A stretch of DNA of 64,000 bases from JAEUWI01 sp942492815 (GTDB lineage Bacteria > Hydrogenedentota > Hydrogenedentia > Hydrogenedentales > JAEUWI01). Location of the stretch: the NCBI GenBank assembly GCA_942492815.1, contig OW818658.1, positions 2,294,001 to 2,358,000 on the forward strand, in the 5' to 3' direction. Position 1 is the stretch's first letter. Every line of letters begins with the position of its first letter. The translations under genes were made by a program, and so were the position numbers. Positions 7,911 to 16,897 of this stretch are shown here, in pieces. Below the pieces are notes generated by a model that saw nothing but the letters and a program-made list of their open reading frames with translations, ran no database searches and was not told the origin of the DNA.

Positions 7911-9125
7911 CTACTCGACCGTCAGCTCGTCAAGCGTCTCTTCGGCCTGACTGATGGCTTTGAAATGCATACCCGCCTGATCGATGGTCACCACCCAGAA
8001 ATGGGGGGTGCCGGAGGCCTTTTCGAGGTACCAGCGCCCCGGATCTACCGCCTCGCGGGGATTCACACCAAAGCTGCCGTCCCCGAGATACACCGTCCCC
8101 GTTTCCGACACCTGGTTGCCCTTGAGGACCTTGCTGCGCTTGAAGGAATGGTCATGATTTTCAAAGGCGACACTCAAACCGTATTGATCGAATATGGGCA
8201 GCCAGTTCTCGCGACCTGCCACGGCGCGCCAGTCCTCAAAATCCCGGTGGCTGGGATAGAGGGGCGCGTGGTACACCGCGATCGTGTTCTTGAAGCTCTG
8301 TGCGTCCTTCAGGGTCTGATCCAGCCAGGGAATCTGCTCCGCATGGGGGATCGTGTGGCCTGAATCCAGCACAATCAACAAGGTGTCATCCCGCAACTGT
8401 CGGGAAAAATAGGGGAGACCGCCTTGGGCAAAAAAACCATAGTAAAAAGGCGCCCGCTCCTGAAGGGAACCTTCCTTTTCGTTCACTTCGTGATTGCCGA
8501 TGGCCAGCACCATGGGGACCATCACCCCGTCCGAGGTCACCATGTTGCTTTCCCACATGGCGAACCAGTGGTCCCACATCCACGCACTGCTGAGTTTGCC
8601 ATTGTCGTAGGCAATATCGCCGCCGATGAGGGCAAACATGGGGTCATTCTCCCCTGCCAGCCCGGTGAGCTGGTGGGCGCGGGGGAGAATCGTCATGTCG
8701 CCGCCGGATATAAAGCGCAGCGGGGCATCGCCCGGAGGCAGGGGACGGAAGCGGAACTCCTCCGTGACGCTTTCCCCGTTGGCACTGAGCACAAAGTAGT
8801 AGGTTTCTCCCGGGACGAGATCGGTGGCCTCCACGTGATAGATAAATCGCTCGTCCCGTAGGCCGGGAATCTGGCGGACCACGGTACCTTCAGCACTCAG
8901 GGGGTAGTTCGCCGCCACGCCGCCGTGAGATTCGGTGTCATAGGCCAGCTTCAGCGCTTCATAGTGCTCGGGGCTCTGAAAATTTACCGTCATTGTGGTG
9001 CGGGGATCATGCTGCCAGGTGAGGTAAACATGATCGATACGCGTACAGCCCACGAAGATGAAGGAGGAGAATAAGAGAACCAGGCTTAGCGACAGGGGCT
9101 TGAAAGGAAGGTGGATGGTGGGCAT
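7911..9125 (-). CDS. Lipoprotein, purple-acid-phosphatase-like metallophosphoesterase
   Basis: A start at 9125 gives a lipoprotein signal (hydrophobic SLSLVLLFSSFIFVGC) with lipobox FVGC; the 32 in-frame codons upstream do not fit. A fibronectin-III-like N-terminal domain (about residues 30-135, VYLTWQHDPRTTMTVNFQ...GETYYFVLSANG) precedes a calcineurin-like metallophosphoesterase domain. Metal-binding motifs are in order: GGDMT, GGDIAYDNG, GNHE, YHAPLY and ENHDHSFKR. This arrangement is that of bacterial purple acid phosphatases, which hydrolyse phosphomonoesters outside the cytoplasm. Length 404 residues. Substrate unknown. Confidence 0.85.
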   Translation of the reverse strand: MPTIHLPFKPLSLSLVLLFSSFIFVGCTRIDHVYLTWQHDPRTTMTVNFQSPEHYEALKLAYDTESHGGVAANYPLSAEGTVVRQIPGLRDERFIYHVEATDLVPGETYYFVLSANGESVTEEFRFRPLPPGDAPLRFISGGDMTILPRAHQLTGLAGENDPMFALIGGDIAYDNGKLSSAWMWDHWFAMWESNMVTSDGVMVPMVLAIGNHEVNEKEGSLQERAPFYYGFFAQGGLPYFSRQLRDDTLLIVLDSGHTIPHAEQIPWLDQTLKDAQSFKNTIAVYHAPLYPSHRDFEDWRAVAGRENWLPIFDQYGLSVAFENHDHSFKRSKVLKGNQVSETGTVYLGDGSFGVNPREAVDPGRWYLEKASGTPHFWVVTIDQAGMHFKAISQAEETLDELTVE

Positions 9126-9280
9126 TTCGAGTCTCCGGGGAGCGTTTAGGATACGCGGCCTATGATACCTCGTTGGCACCTTCGGATTCACCGTTTCCCC
9201 GCGCCCTGAGATGTAGAACAAGCTCCCGAGAATGGACAGGGAGTGGCAATGGAAGTTTTCCAGTAGGAAAGGTAGTCTCC

Positions 9281-9826
9281 ATGCAGTACCTGCGCGAATA
9301 TGGTTCCACCGTACTCATTATTCTGGTGGGCGCACTCATCATCTATAAGATGGCAGTCGGCGGCCCCCACCCGCTGGACGGAAAAGCCGCCCCGAATTTC
9401 ACCCTGCCCAATGTGGACGGCACGCCTGTGAGCCTGTCCAGCCACCTCGGCAAGGAGGTGGTTGTGCTCGACTTCTGGGCCTCCTGGTGTCCGCCCTGCC
9501 GCAAGGGCCTGCCCGCGCTGGACAGCCTGGCCAAGTCACTGAAGGGTCAGCCTGTTGCTGTCTATGCGATCAATATCCGCGAAAGCAAGGCGCTGGTCTC
9601 CGAGTTCGCGCGCTTGGAAAAACTCACCCTCCCCATCCTCCTCGACGATACCGGGCTCGTGGCCGATGACTATGGCGTGACAACCATTCCCCAGACCGTC
9701 ATCATTGACCGCGCCGGGAATGTACACAAAGTGCTCATTGGATCGCCCATGTGGGGCGCTGAGGAATCACTGCTCGCCGACATCCAGGCGGCCCTTGACG
9801 CAGGTGCCAAGACACCCGGAGTTTGA
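9281..9826 (+). CDS. Membrane-anchored TlpA/ResA-like thioredoxin-fold protein
   Basis: This 181-residue protein has an N-terminal anchor (STVLIILVGALIIYKMAVGG) followed by a thioredoxin-like domain of the AhpC/TSA-TlpA type. Key features are APNFTLPNVDGTPVSL, DFWASWCPPCRKGLPAL with the redox CPPC motif, and the cis-proline loop GVTTIPQTVIIDRAG. It should reduce or isomerise disulfides in the periplasm, for example in cytochrome c maturation. The start at 9281 is preferred over upstream in-frame codons because the anchor follows directly. The next gene starts about 80 bp later. Confidence 0.88.
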   Translation: MQYLREYGSTVLIILVGALIIYKMAVGGPHPLDGKAAPNFTLPNVDGTPVSLSSHLGKEVVVLDFWASWCPPCRKGLPALDSLAKSLKGQPVAVYAINIRESKALVSEFARLEKLTLPILLDDTGLVADDYGVTTIPQTVIIDRAGNVHKVLIGSPMWGAEESLLADIQAALDAGAKTPGV

Positions 9827-9908
9827 CCGCTCCCGTCGCTCTTCTCTACACTGGAAACGCTTGGCGCGTCTGGCCGTGCCTGTCGTGGTGCAATGGGAGA
9901 GCTTCGGG

Positions 9909-12743
9909 ATGATACGGCGAACAACAGATTCAGTTGTCCGAATTTGCGCCTGCTTAACCACGGCCTGCAACCTCCTCGGGATATTGGCCGTGCTCTCCTT
10001 GGGCCCGACCGTGTCAGGCTGTGACGCCCCCGCGCCTCAAAGCAGTTCCCCGAAGCTTTCGCGCGACATGGCCCCGGTCGTGGAACCTCCGCCGCCCCCA
10101 AATTCAGACGAAGTTATCGATGTGTTTACCGGGCTGCCCATCCCCGGTGCGCGCCCGCTGGTCATCGAAACCCGCAAGCGCCCCCCTGCACCCAAAACCG
10201 ACGAGCGGGAACCCGTCCCCGCCCTCCATGCGCTGTTGGACCTGCTTGTCCGAGGGGTCAACCATCCGCTCGCGCCGACCCAATGGCGGGTTGCCGGACT
10301 TTCGCACTACAATTCGATCCATCAGGCGGTGGCAGCGGGAGACCTCTATGCCGTGGTAGACCGTATTGCGGGCGGTGAAGAACTCGATGCACGGGATGTC
10401 GAAGGGAGGACGCCCCTCCTTGTCGCCGCGGCGGAGAATCAACCCTACGTCGCAGATTACCTTCTTGATCGCGGTGCGCAACTGTCGGATCAGGATGCGC
10501 TCGGCAATTCGGTCCTGCATCTGGCCGCTCGCGCCAGTCATATCTACACATTGGAAAACTTTCTCCGGCGAGGTGCGCCACTGGAGCCACGTAATCTGAA
10601 GGGCTACACCCCTCTGCACGCCGCCGCCGAGTCGGGAGATCTTTTTGTCGTGCAACACCTGGTCGTTCAGGGAGCAAATCTCTTTGCCATGCAGGACCCC
10701 GGCGTGCTTTCGATCCCATCGGTACATGCCGCCCGAAATCGCCACTGGGATATCACCCGATTCTTTCGGGAAAGGGGCCAGTACTTTCCCATACACATGA
10801 TGGCGGGGCAAGGCGACTTGCCCGGCGTGGCCGAGGCGCTCGCCGACATGCCGGCCGCCGTTAACCTATTCGATTCCATGCAAAATACGCCCCTCCTCAG
10901 CGCCATCCAGACAGGCGAATGCGAAACCGCGGCGTTGCTCCTGGAAGGCGGGGCCGATCCTGCCTTGCGTAACATGGAAGGCGACTTTCCCCTGGCCATC
11001 GCCCTTCGCCGAGGGCACTTTGACTGCGCCACGATTCTTCTGGAGCGCGGCGCCAACATTAACGAGCCCCTCTCTTCGGGAAATGAACTCAGCCTCCTCG
11101 GTGAGGCTGTGCGAAGCGCACCCATAGAAACGGTGTCCTTCATTCTTGAGCACGGCGGAGATCCCCGAGCAAGCTGGGAAGGGCGAAGGACCGCGCTCCA
11201 TGTCGCAGTGGATGTCGCCGACGATGCCAAAGCCCGCCTCCTGGCTGGGGCGGGCGCGGATCCCACGGCGGTGAATGAGGCAGGGTGGTCGCCCCTGCTG
11301 CTCGCGGCACAACGGGGACTCCTGCCCGTCATGGAAGCGATGACATCGCAAACGGACAACCTTGAGTTCCCCTCTCCCGATGGACGCCGACCCATTCACG
11401 AGGCCGCCGCCCATGGCCATGATGAGGTGGTGGCATGGCTTTTGTCCAAGGGCGTGATGCCGAGCTCAGTAGACGGTGATGGGCGAACCGCCCTCCACCG
11501 TGCCGCGATCAGAGGCCACACCGACACGGTGGCTTTGTTACTGGACCGGGGCGCCCCGCTGGAAGCCGTTGATGCCCAGGGGAACACGGCCTTTCTCGCC
11601 GCTGTCGACGGAGGGACGAGAGAAACCGTTGAACTGCTGCTGGAACGCGGCGCTGACGGGTCACACGGCAATGCCAATCAGACTGGCGCGATACACATCG
11701 CGCTCGCGAAATATCACGTCTCACTGGTCTATTGGCTCCATGAACGCGGAATTGCGGTCGACCTTCGGGACAGCGCAGGCCGCTCAGTCTTGTTTCCCGC
11801 CGTACGAACCGGGGACCGATCGGTCGTCGAGTGGCTATCGACAATGAATCTTCCCCTCGATGAAAAGGATAGCGCGGGGCTCAGCCCCATCCACGAAGCA
11901 ACGGCCTATGGCGATATTGAAACGATTCGTTTCCTCATCGAAAAGGGGGTGCCCCTGGATGCGGTCGATGCCACCCTTACGACCCCCGTTCATTTGGCCG
12001 CCGCTCGAGGCAATCTCTCGATCCTCCGTCTGCTGCTGGATTCCGGAGTCTCTTTGGACTCCTGCAACGCATCGGGTCAGACACCTTTGCACATTGCGGC
12101 ACAAAGCGGGCATGAGGATTGTGTAAAATTTCTTGTGGATCGGGGGGCCGCCCTGGATGCCAAAGACCATCGAGGTTCCACGCCGCTCATGCTGGTCGCG
12201 TCCTCCGGCCATTTTGATGCTGCCGCCGCACTGATTCGACGCGGCGCCTCCCTTGAAGCAGTCAATTCGGATGGCCTGACCGCTCTGCAGGCTGCTTCAG
12301 ATGCCCTCCACGCGCCAGGAGCATACCCGACGCGGGAAGAAAAACTTCACCTGCGGGCGTACTTGCATGCCGTGCTGCTGGAAGAATTTCGCGCCGCAGC
12401 CACATGGGGCGATACAGAACACATGAAAGGACTTCTAAACGCCTACCCGACCTATTGCGACGCTGCGACCTTTGGGCGAAGCCCGGCCCACTGGGCGGCG
12501 CAATACGGGCAAACCGCCATTCTGGAGCTTCTCCGCAGCCATGGCGCGGATCTGCTCCGCCTTTCCGATACGGCGGAAGGCTACGCCCCCATTCACTTCG
12601 CAGCCCGCTATGGCCACAACGATACCGTCAGTTGGCTGATAGAGAATGGCACACCGGGCGACTTGAAGAGCGCGGCCGGTCAAACCGCCCAGGAAGTTGT
12701 CGGCGTGTCTACGGCAATGGTTCCCCAGGCGACAACGCAGTGA
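9909..12743 (+). CDS. Giant ankyrin-repeat lipoprotein
   Basis: The start at 9909 gives a signal peptide (CNLLGILAVLSLGPTVSGC) with lipobox VSGC, so the 944-residue protein should be lipid-anchored outside the inner membrane. A proline-rich spacer (VVEPPPPPNSDEV) follows. From about residue 130 to the end the protein is a solenoid of roughly two dozen ankyrin repeats, visible as recurring G.TPLH.AA..G...V..LL..GA units such as GRTALHRAAIRGHTDTVALLLDRGAPL and GQTPLHIAAQSGHEDCVKFLVDRGAAL. Ankyrin solenoids bind other proteins; the partner is not evident. It lies in an intergenic pocket between a thioredoxin-like protein and a glycan cluster. Confidence 0.88.
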   Translation: MIRRTTDSVVRICACLTTACNLLGILAVLSLGPTVSGCDAPAPQSSSPKLSRDMAPVVEPPPPPNSDEVIDVFTGLPIPGARPLVIETRKRPPAPKTDEREPVPALHALLDLLVRGVNHPLAPTQWRVAGLSHYNSIHQAVAAGDLYAVVDRIAGGEELDARDVEGRTPLLVAAAENQPYVADYLLDRGAQLSDQDALGNSVLHLAARASHIYTLENFLRRGAPLEPRNLKGYTPLHAAAESGDLFVVQHLVVQGANLFAMQDPGVLSIPSVHAARNRHWDITRFFRERGQYFPIHMMAGQGDLPGVAEALADMPAAVNLFDSMQNTPLLSAIQTGECETAALLLEGGADPALRNMEGDFPLAIALRRGHFDCATILLERGANINEPLSSGNELSLLGEAVRSAPIETVSFILEHGGDPRASWEGRRTALHVAVDVADDAKARLLAGAGADPTAVNEAGWSPLLLAAQRGLLPVMEAMTSQTDNLEFPSPDGRRPIHEAAAHGHDEVVAWLLSKGVMPSSVDGDGRTALHRAAIRGHTDTVALLLDRGAPLEAVDAQGNTAFLAAVDGGTRETVELLLERGADGSHGNANQTGAIHIALAKYHVSLVYWLHERGIAVDLRDSAGRSVLFPAVRTGDRSVVEWLSTMNLPLDEKDSAGLSPIHEATAYGDIETIRFLIEKGVPLDAVDATLTTPVHLAAARGNLSILRLLLDSGVSLDSCNASGQTPLHIAAQSGHEDCVKFLVDRGAALDAKDHRGSTPLMLVASSGHFDAAAALIRRGASLEAVNSDGLTALQAASDALHAPGAYPTREEKLHLRAYLHAVLLEEFRAAATWGDTEHMKGLLNAYPTYCDAATFGRSPAHWAAQYGQTAILELLRSHGADLLRLSDTAEGYAPIHFAARYGHNDTVSWLIENGTPGDLKSAAGQTAQEVVGVSTAMVPQATTQ

Positions 12744-12872
12744 GGGCGCGGAACTTGATAAGTTTGCGGCCTGCTTGATAGCCTCTGTGGTGAGTTTTCG
12801 TCTTATTCGCTCTTTGTCCAAAGCTCCCGAATCACCACAACGGGTGCCGACCAGCCGAGGTAGTACCCCTCC

Positions 12873-14027
12873 GTGAATCCCATCGAAGTAACCGTCGTCA
12901 TGCCCTGTCTGAACGAAGAGAAGACGGTCGCGGTGTGCATCCAGAAAGCGTTAGCCTCCATGGGCTCCATGGGCGTGGTGGGCGAGGTCGTAATTGCCGA
13001 CAATGGCAGCATGGATCAATCACGGGAGGTGGCGGCTGCTGCGGGCGCGCGCGTGGTCGAGGTGGCCGCGAAGGGCTATGGCGCCGCGCTGCGCGGGGGT
13101 ATTGAAGCGGCGGCGGGCACCTACATCATCATGGGGGATTCGGACGACAGTTACGATTTCGCCAATCTTCAGCCTTTCATCGAAAAACTGCGCGAAGGTT
13201 ATGACTTGGTCATGGGCAACCGCTTCCTGGGCGGGATCCTCCCCGGGGCGATGCCGCCGCTCCACCGCTATCTGGGGAATCCCGTGTTGAGTTTCATCGG
13301 GCGACTGCTCTTCCGCACGCCCATCCGCGACTTTCACTGCGGGCTCCGGGGCTTCAGCAAAGACGCCTTTGAGCGTATGGACCTGCGTACCACGGGGATG
13401 GAATTCGCCAGCGAAATCGTGGTCAAAGCCTCACTCCACGGCATGCGGATTACGGAAGTACCTACGACGCTGAAGCCGGATGGTCGGGATCGTCCGCCCC
13501 ACCTGCGCTCCTGGCACGATGGGTGGCGCCATCTCCGATTCCTGTTGATTTTCTGCCCACGGTGGCTTTTCCTTTACCCGGGTTTTGCCATGCTCGCCGC
13601 GGGAGTGCTCCTCGCCGTCGCCGTGCTTCTCACCGGCGCGCAGCGGGCCAATTCCCTCTTGTTCGCCATGGCGCTCATCGCCATCGGCTTTCAATCGGTG
13701 TCCTTCTCCCTCATTGTAAGAAGATTCGCCGAGAAGGAAGGATTGCTCCCCGCCAAAAAGAGCTTCGACCAACTCCTGGGATTCCTTACGCTTGAGCGCG
13801 GTGTAGCCATCGGAAGCGGCACCTTTCTACTCGGCCTCATCGGCTTTGCGATCGCCACCCTATACTGGGGGCGCTCTGGATTCGGCGCCTTTCCCCGCGT
13901 GCTGACCCACACCCTCGTCGTGCCCTCCGCCTTTGCCTTGGTAATGGGGGTTCAGGTGGTGCTCAATTCCTTCGTGCTCAGTATCATTTCGCTGGAGCAC
14001 ATCGGGTCCAGAAAGGCGTCGTCGTGA
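12873..14027 (+). CDS. Family 2 glycosyltransferase, polyprenyl-phosphate type
   Basis: This 384-residue protein has a GT-A domain (residues about 5-225): VVMPCLNEEKTV, EVVIADNGSMDQS, KGYGAALRGGIEAA, the DSDDSYDF metal-binding DXD region and GNRFLGGILPGAMP. The block FRTPIRDFHCGLRGFS is typical of dolichyl/undecaprenyl-phosphate mannosyl- or glucosyltransferases. About four membrane segments follow (230-375). It probably loads a sugar onto a lipid carrier for surface glycan assembly. The start is GTG 12873 and the methyltransferase gene begins inside its stop (GTGA). It heads the five-gene overlapping run to 18075. Confidence 0.88.
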   Translation: MNPIEVTVVMPCLNEEKTVAVCIQKALASMGSMGVVGEVVIADNGSMDQSREVAAAAGARVVEVAAKGYGAALRGGIEAAAGTYIIMGDSDDSYDFANLQPFIEKLREGYDLVMGNRFLGGILPGAMPPLHRYLGNPVLSFIGRLLFRTPIRDFHCGLRGFSKDAFERMDLRTTGMEFASEIVVKASLHGMRITEVPTTLKPDGRDRPPHLRSWHDGWRHLRFLLIFCPRWLFLYPGFAMLAAGVLLAVAVLLTGAQRANSLLFAMALIAIGFQSVSFSLIVRRFAEKEGLLPAKKSFDQLLGFLTLERGVAIGSGTFLLGLIGFAIATLYWGRSGFGAFPRVLTHTLVVPSAFALVMGVQVVLNSFVLSIISLEHIGSRKASS

Positions 14028-14869
14028 TCACCAGCACCCAACTGCTTCGGGAAATTGCCGCCGATAATCCCTTCCAGCCCGCCACCAGCATCTGGCGCGC
14101 CGTGGAGCTTGCGCTCATCATCAACACGCCCTTTCCCGAAGGTCGGGGGCTCGATCTCGGCTGTGGCGATGGAGCCATCCTCCAACGCATCCTCAATCAC
14201 ATTGGCCCCCGGGAGGTGGTGGGAATTGACCTCGATCCTCGGGAAACGGAAGCCGCCGCGGCCCTGGGCCTCTATACCGCCGTCCACACCGGGCCGGGCT
14301 CTGAGATTCCCGAGCCGGACGCCAGCTTTGATTTCGTTTTCTCCAACAGCGTGCTTGAGCACATCCCCGATCTGAGCTCCGTGTTCGCGGAGGTGGCACG
14401 GGTGCTGAAGCCCGGTGGCAAATTCTATTTCACAGTCCCCAGCACGACGTTCCCCGACCTCCTCTATGGCCCCTGGCTGCCCGGCGCGGATCGTGAAGCC
14501 TACAACGAGATGATTACCCGCCGCATCGCCGTGGAGCATTACTTTTCCATCGAGCAATGCTCCGAGTGGATGCTGGAGGCCGGCATGAAGTTGGATGAGA
14601 CGATTCCCTACTTCTCGCGAAAGGTTACGCGACGCTGGGAGTTTGTGGCGCGAATCACCTCGGGAATTCTCTATCAGATAGTCGGCATGCGCAAGCAGCC
14701 TATCGAGATCCAGCACAGCCTAAAAATTCGCACGCGACGCGGCGGGGTACTGGCGAAACTGGCCGTGCCCGCAGTCATGCTCCTGGGAACAGGTGCGCTT
14801 AAGGATGAAGACGGACCACGCCATGGCTATGGTGGCTACCGCTTCATCGCGCGAAAGCCGGCCTCTTGA
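14024..14869 (+). CDS. SAM-dependent methyltransferase (class I)
   Basis: This 281-residue protein carries the class I methyltransferase core. Motif I is GLDLGCGDGAIL (about 45-57), motif II VVGIDLDPRET and motif IV FDFVFSNSVLEHIPDL. VARVLKPGGKFYFTVP follows. The C-terminal third may hold a short hydrophobic stretch (LAKLAVPAVMLLGTGAL). It starts with GTG at 14024, overlapping the upstream glycosyltransferase stop by four bases. In a glycan gene cluster it most likely O- or N-methylates a sugar; substrate not readable. Confidence 0.85.
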   Translation: MITSTQLLREIAADNPFQPATSIWRAVELALIINTPFPEGRGLDLGCGDGAILQRILNHIGPREVVGIDLDPRETEAAAALGLYTAVHTGPGSEIPEPDASFDFVFSNSVLEHIPDLSSVFAEVARVLKPGGKFYFTVPSTTFPDLLYGPWLPGADREAYNEMITRRIAVEHYFSIEQCSEWMLEAGMKLDETIPYFSRKVTRRWEFVARITSGILYQIVGMRKQPIEIQHSLKIRTRRGGVLAKLAVPAVMLLGTGALKDEDGPRHGYGGYRFIARKPAS

Positions 14870-15810
14870 ACGCGAACGTTCTGGAAATCCCGCCCTGCCC
14901 GGCGTGCACCAGTGAGACTACCCGCTCCTGGCTGTCGAAGAACGAGTATACCCATGGCCGCTGCGATGCCTGCGGTCACGGATTTCTCTTTCCAGTGCCG
15001 AGTCAGGCGGAGATCGACGCCTACTATCAGGGCCTCAATTCCGGCCTGAGTTCCGATGCCTCCTGGCAGACGGAGGCCGGGCACAAGTGCCAGCTTTGGC
15101 GAAGACTCCTCGACGGTGTTGAGCGCACTTCAGGACGCGGCCCCCTGCTCGATCTGGGTTGCGGTGGCGGTCAATTTCTCCAACTGGCTGCGGAATGCGG
15201 TTGGACGGAGTCGAGCGGCGTGGAACCCTCTCCCAAGGCCATCGCGATTGCACGCGCCGCCGTTTCGGCTCCCATCCATGAAGGCTCCTGGAAAGAGGTC
15301 TCCCTGCAGCCAACTACGTTTGCCGCTGTTGCTCTCCTGGACGTTCTGGAGCATGACACGGATCCTCACGGCCTCCTGGCCCACTGCTTCCACCTACTAC
15401 GCCCCGGGGGAAGCCTCATCATCACCGTCCCCAACATTCACGGGCTTTCGATTCGCTGTTTCGGGCGGGAGGCCTATGTGGTCATTCCCCCCGAGCACCT
15501 TTCCTACTTCACGGCGAAGTCGTTGCGGCTGCTGCTACTCAAGGCGGGTTTTGCGCCGCCCAGAACTTTTACCTGCGACCTCTATCTCAAGGAATGGCTT
15601 CGCTTCTTCACGCGAATTCAGAAAGGTGCGCCTGTCGCCCGGGAGCACGCGGACGGAAAAACGCAGTACCTGAAATGGCATCACCGCCTTTCCGGAGGCA
15701 TTGCCCTTCGCGGTATTGGCGCGGTAAATGCCCTGCTTGCCATACTCGGATGTGGCGACCAATTGGTGGCCGTGGCGCAGAAACCTTTCGGGAGTTCCGG
15801 ACATGCCTGA
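14866..15810 (+). CDS. SAM-dependent methyltransferase with N-terminal zinc-ribbon
   Basis: This 314-residue protein begins with a four-cysteine zinc-ribbon (CPAC near residue 10, CDAC near 35), as in sugar C-methyltransferase-like proteins. A class I methyltransferase domain follows, with LLDLGCGGGQFLQLA and VALLDVLEHDTDP and then HLLRPGGSLIITVPN. The start is TTG 14866, overlapping the previous TGA (TTGA), consistent with translational coupling. It probably modifies a nucleotide-linked or lipid-linked sugar in the same pathway as its neighbours. Confidence 0.83.
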   Translation: MNANVLEIPPCPACTSETTRSWLSKNEYTHGRCDACGHGFLFPVPSQAEIDAYYQGLNSGLSSDASWQTEAGHKCQLWRRLLDGVERTSGRGPLLDLGCGGGQFLQLAAECGWTESSGVEPSPKAIAIARAAVSAPIHEGSWKEVSLQPTTFAAVALLDVLEHDTDPHGLLAHCFHLLRPGGSLIITVPNIHGLSIRCFGREAYVVIPPEHLSYFTAKSLRLLLLKAGFAPPRTFTCDLYLKEWLRFFTRIQKGAPVAREHADGKTQYLKWHHRLSGGIALRGIGAVNALLAILGCGDQLVAVAQKPFGSSGHA

Positions 15811-16897
15811 ACCCTTACGCGTACTCTCCATCGGACTCGGTTGGGTCGCCACCAACCGGCACCTGCCTGTCATGACGGCGAGTCCCGAGTTCGACGTGGT
15901 TGGGGTGGCGGACAGGCGACCGGATCGCGTCGAAGAAGTGGCGCGCAAGTTCAAGGTCGACAGGTTTTACTCCGCACCAGGCTTGGCCGAGGAGGATGGC
16001 CTGGGTCAAATACCCTGGCTCGATGAAGTGGAGGCCGTGGTCATCGGCGCAAGTCCCTTTGCCCACTTTACCCTGGCAAAGGCCGCTCTTCGTGCGGGAA
16101 AGCATGTGCTCACCGAAAAGCCTTTCGCCATGACAGTGGAGGAAGGCGAGGAGCTCGTTGCACTCGCGAGGGAAAGCGGCCGCACGCTCGCCGTAGTGCA
16201 CAATTTCCAGTTCGCCCCCTCGACCCGGCGTCTCCTCGCCGATATCAGTTCGGGAAAGATCGGCAGGATCCGAAGCGTGAGCGGGGTGGTCTTCGGCAAT
16301 CCCCGCCGCAGGCTGCCCGAGTGGTATGAAGAGCTGCCGCTGGGGCTTTTTTACGATGAGAGCCCTCATCTCTATTACTTGTTGCGTTCGGTTCTTCCCA
16401 ATCCGATGACGCCGATCCAGTGCGACCTATTCCCCGGCTCCGACGGCAAAGCGACGCCAGCCCAACTGAGCCAATGGTTTACATCGTCCACCGAAGAGGG
16501 AACCACGATTCCTGTCCATCTCTCCATGAACTTTGAGAGTCCGCTCAGTGAGTGGCACCTGCAGGTCCACGGGGAGAACGCCTTCGCCGATGTGGATATA
16601 TTCCGGGACATCTATCTTTGCCTTCCCAATGATGGTGCCCACACCGCCGCCACGATTCTCCGCACGAGTCTACAAACCTCGTTGCAGCACTGGATGCAGC
16701 ATCTTCCCTGTGGACTGAAGCACTTTCGCGGCCGCATGTGGTACGGCAATGAAGAAGTCTTTCATCGCTTTGCCGATGCCATACGACGCAAGCAACAGCC
16801 CGAGGGCATCAGTGGGGAGGATGCCCTGGCAATCCTCAAGCTGCAACACCACGCCATCGAAACGAGCCGAACGCTGGCGCAGGGTGGAAGCGCCTGA
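15803..16897 (+). CDS. Gfo/Idh/MocA family NAD(P)-dependent oxidoreductase
   Basis: This 364-residue protein has an N-terminal Rossmann fold (VLSIGLGWVATNRHLPVM, VVGVADRRPDR). The family signature HVLTEKPFAMTVEEGEELVALA follows, with its EKP catalytic lysine. A C-terminal alpha/beta domain includes VHNFQFAPSTRRLL and the DESPHLYYLLR block. Members oxidise or reduce sugars and nucleotide sugars. The start at 15803 overlaps the upstream stop by 8 bases; an open frame to 15728 is an extension. In this cluster it probably makes a keto or deoxy sugar precursor. Confidence 0.88.
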   Translation: MPEPLRVLSIGLGWVATNRHLPVMTASPEFDVVGVADRRPDRVEEVARKFKVDRFYSAPGLAEEDGLGQIPWLDEVEAVVIGASPFAHFTLAKAALRAGKHVLTEKPFAMTVEEGEELVALARESGRTLAVVHNFQFAPSTRRLLADISSGKIGRIRSVSGVVFGNPRRRLPEWYEELPLGLFYDESPHLYYLLRSVLPNPMTPIQCDLFPGSDGKATPAQLSQWFTSSTEEGTTIPVHLSMNFESPLSEWHLQVHGENAFADVDIFRDIYLCLPNDGAHTAATILRTSLQTSLQHWMQHLPCGLKHFRGRMWYGNEEVFHRFADAIRRKQQPEGISGEDALAILKLQHHAIETSRTLAQGGSA

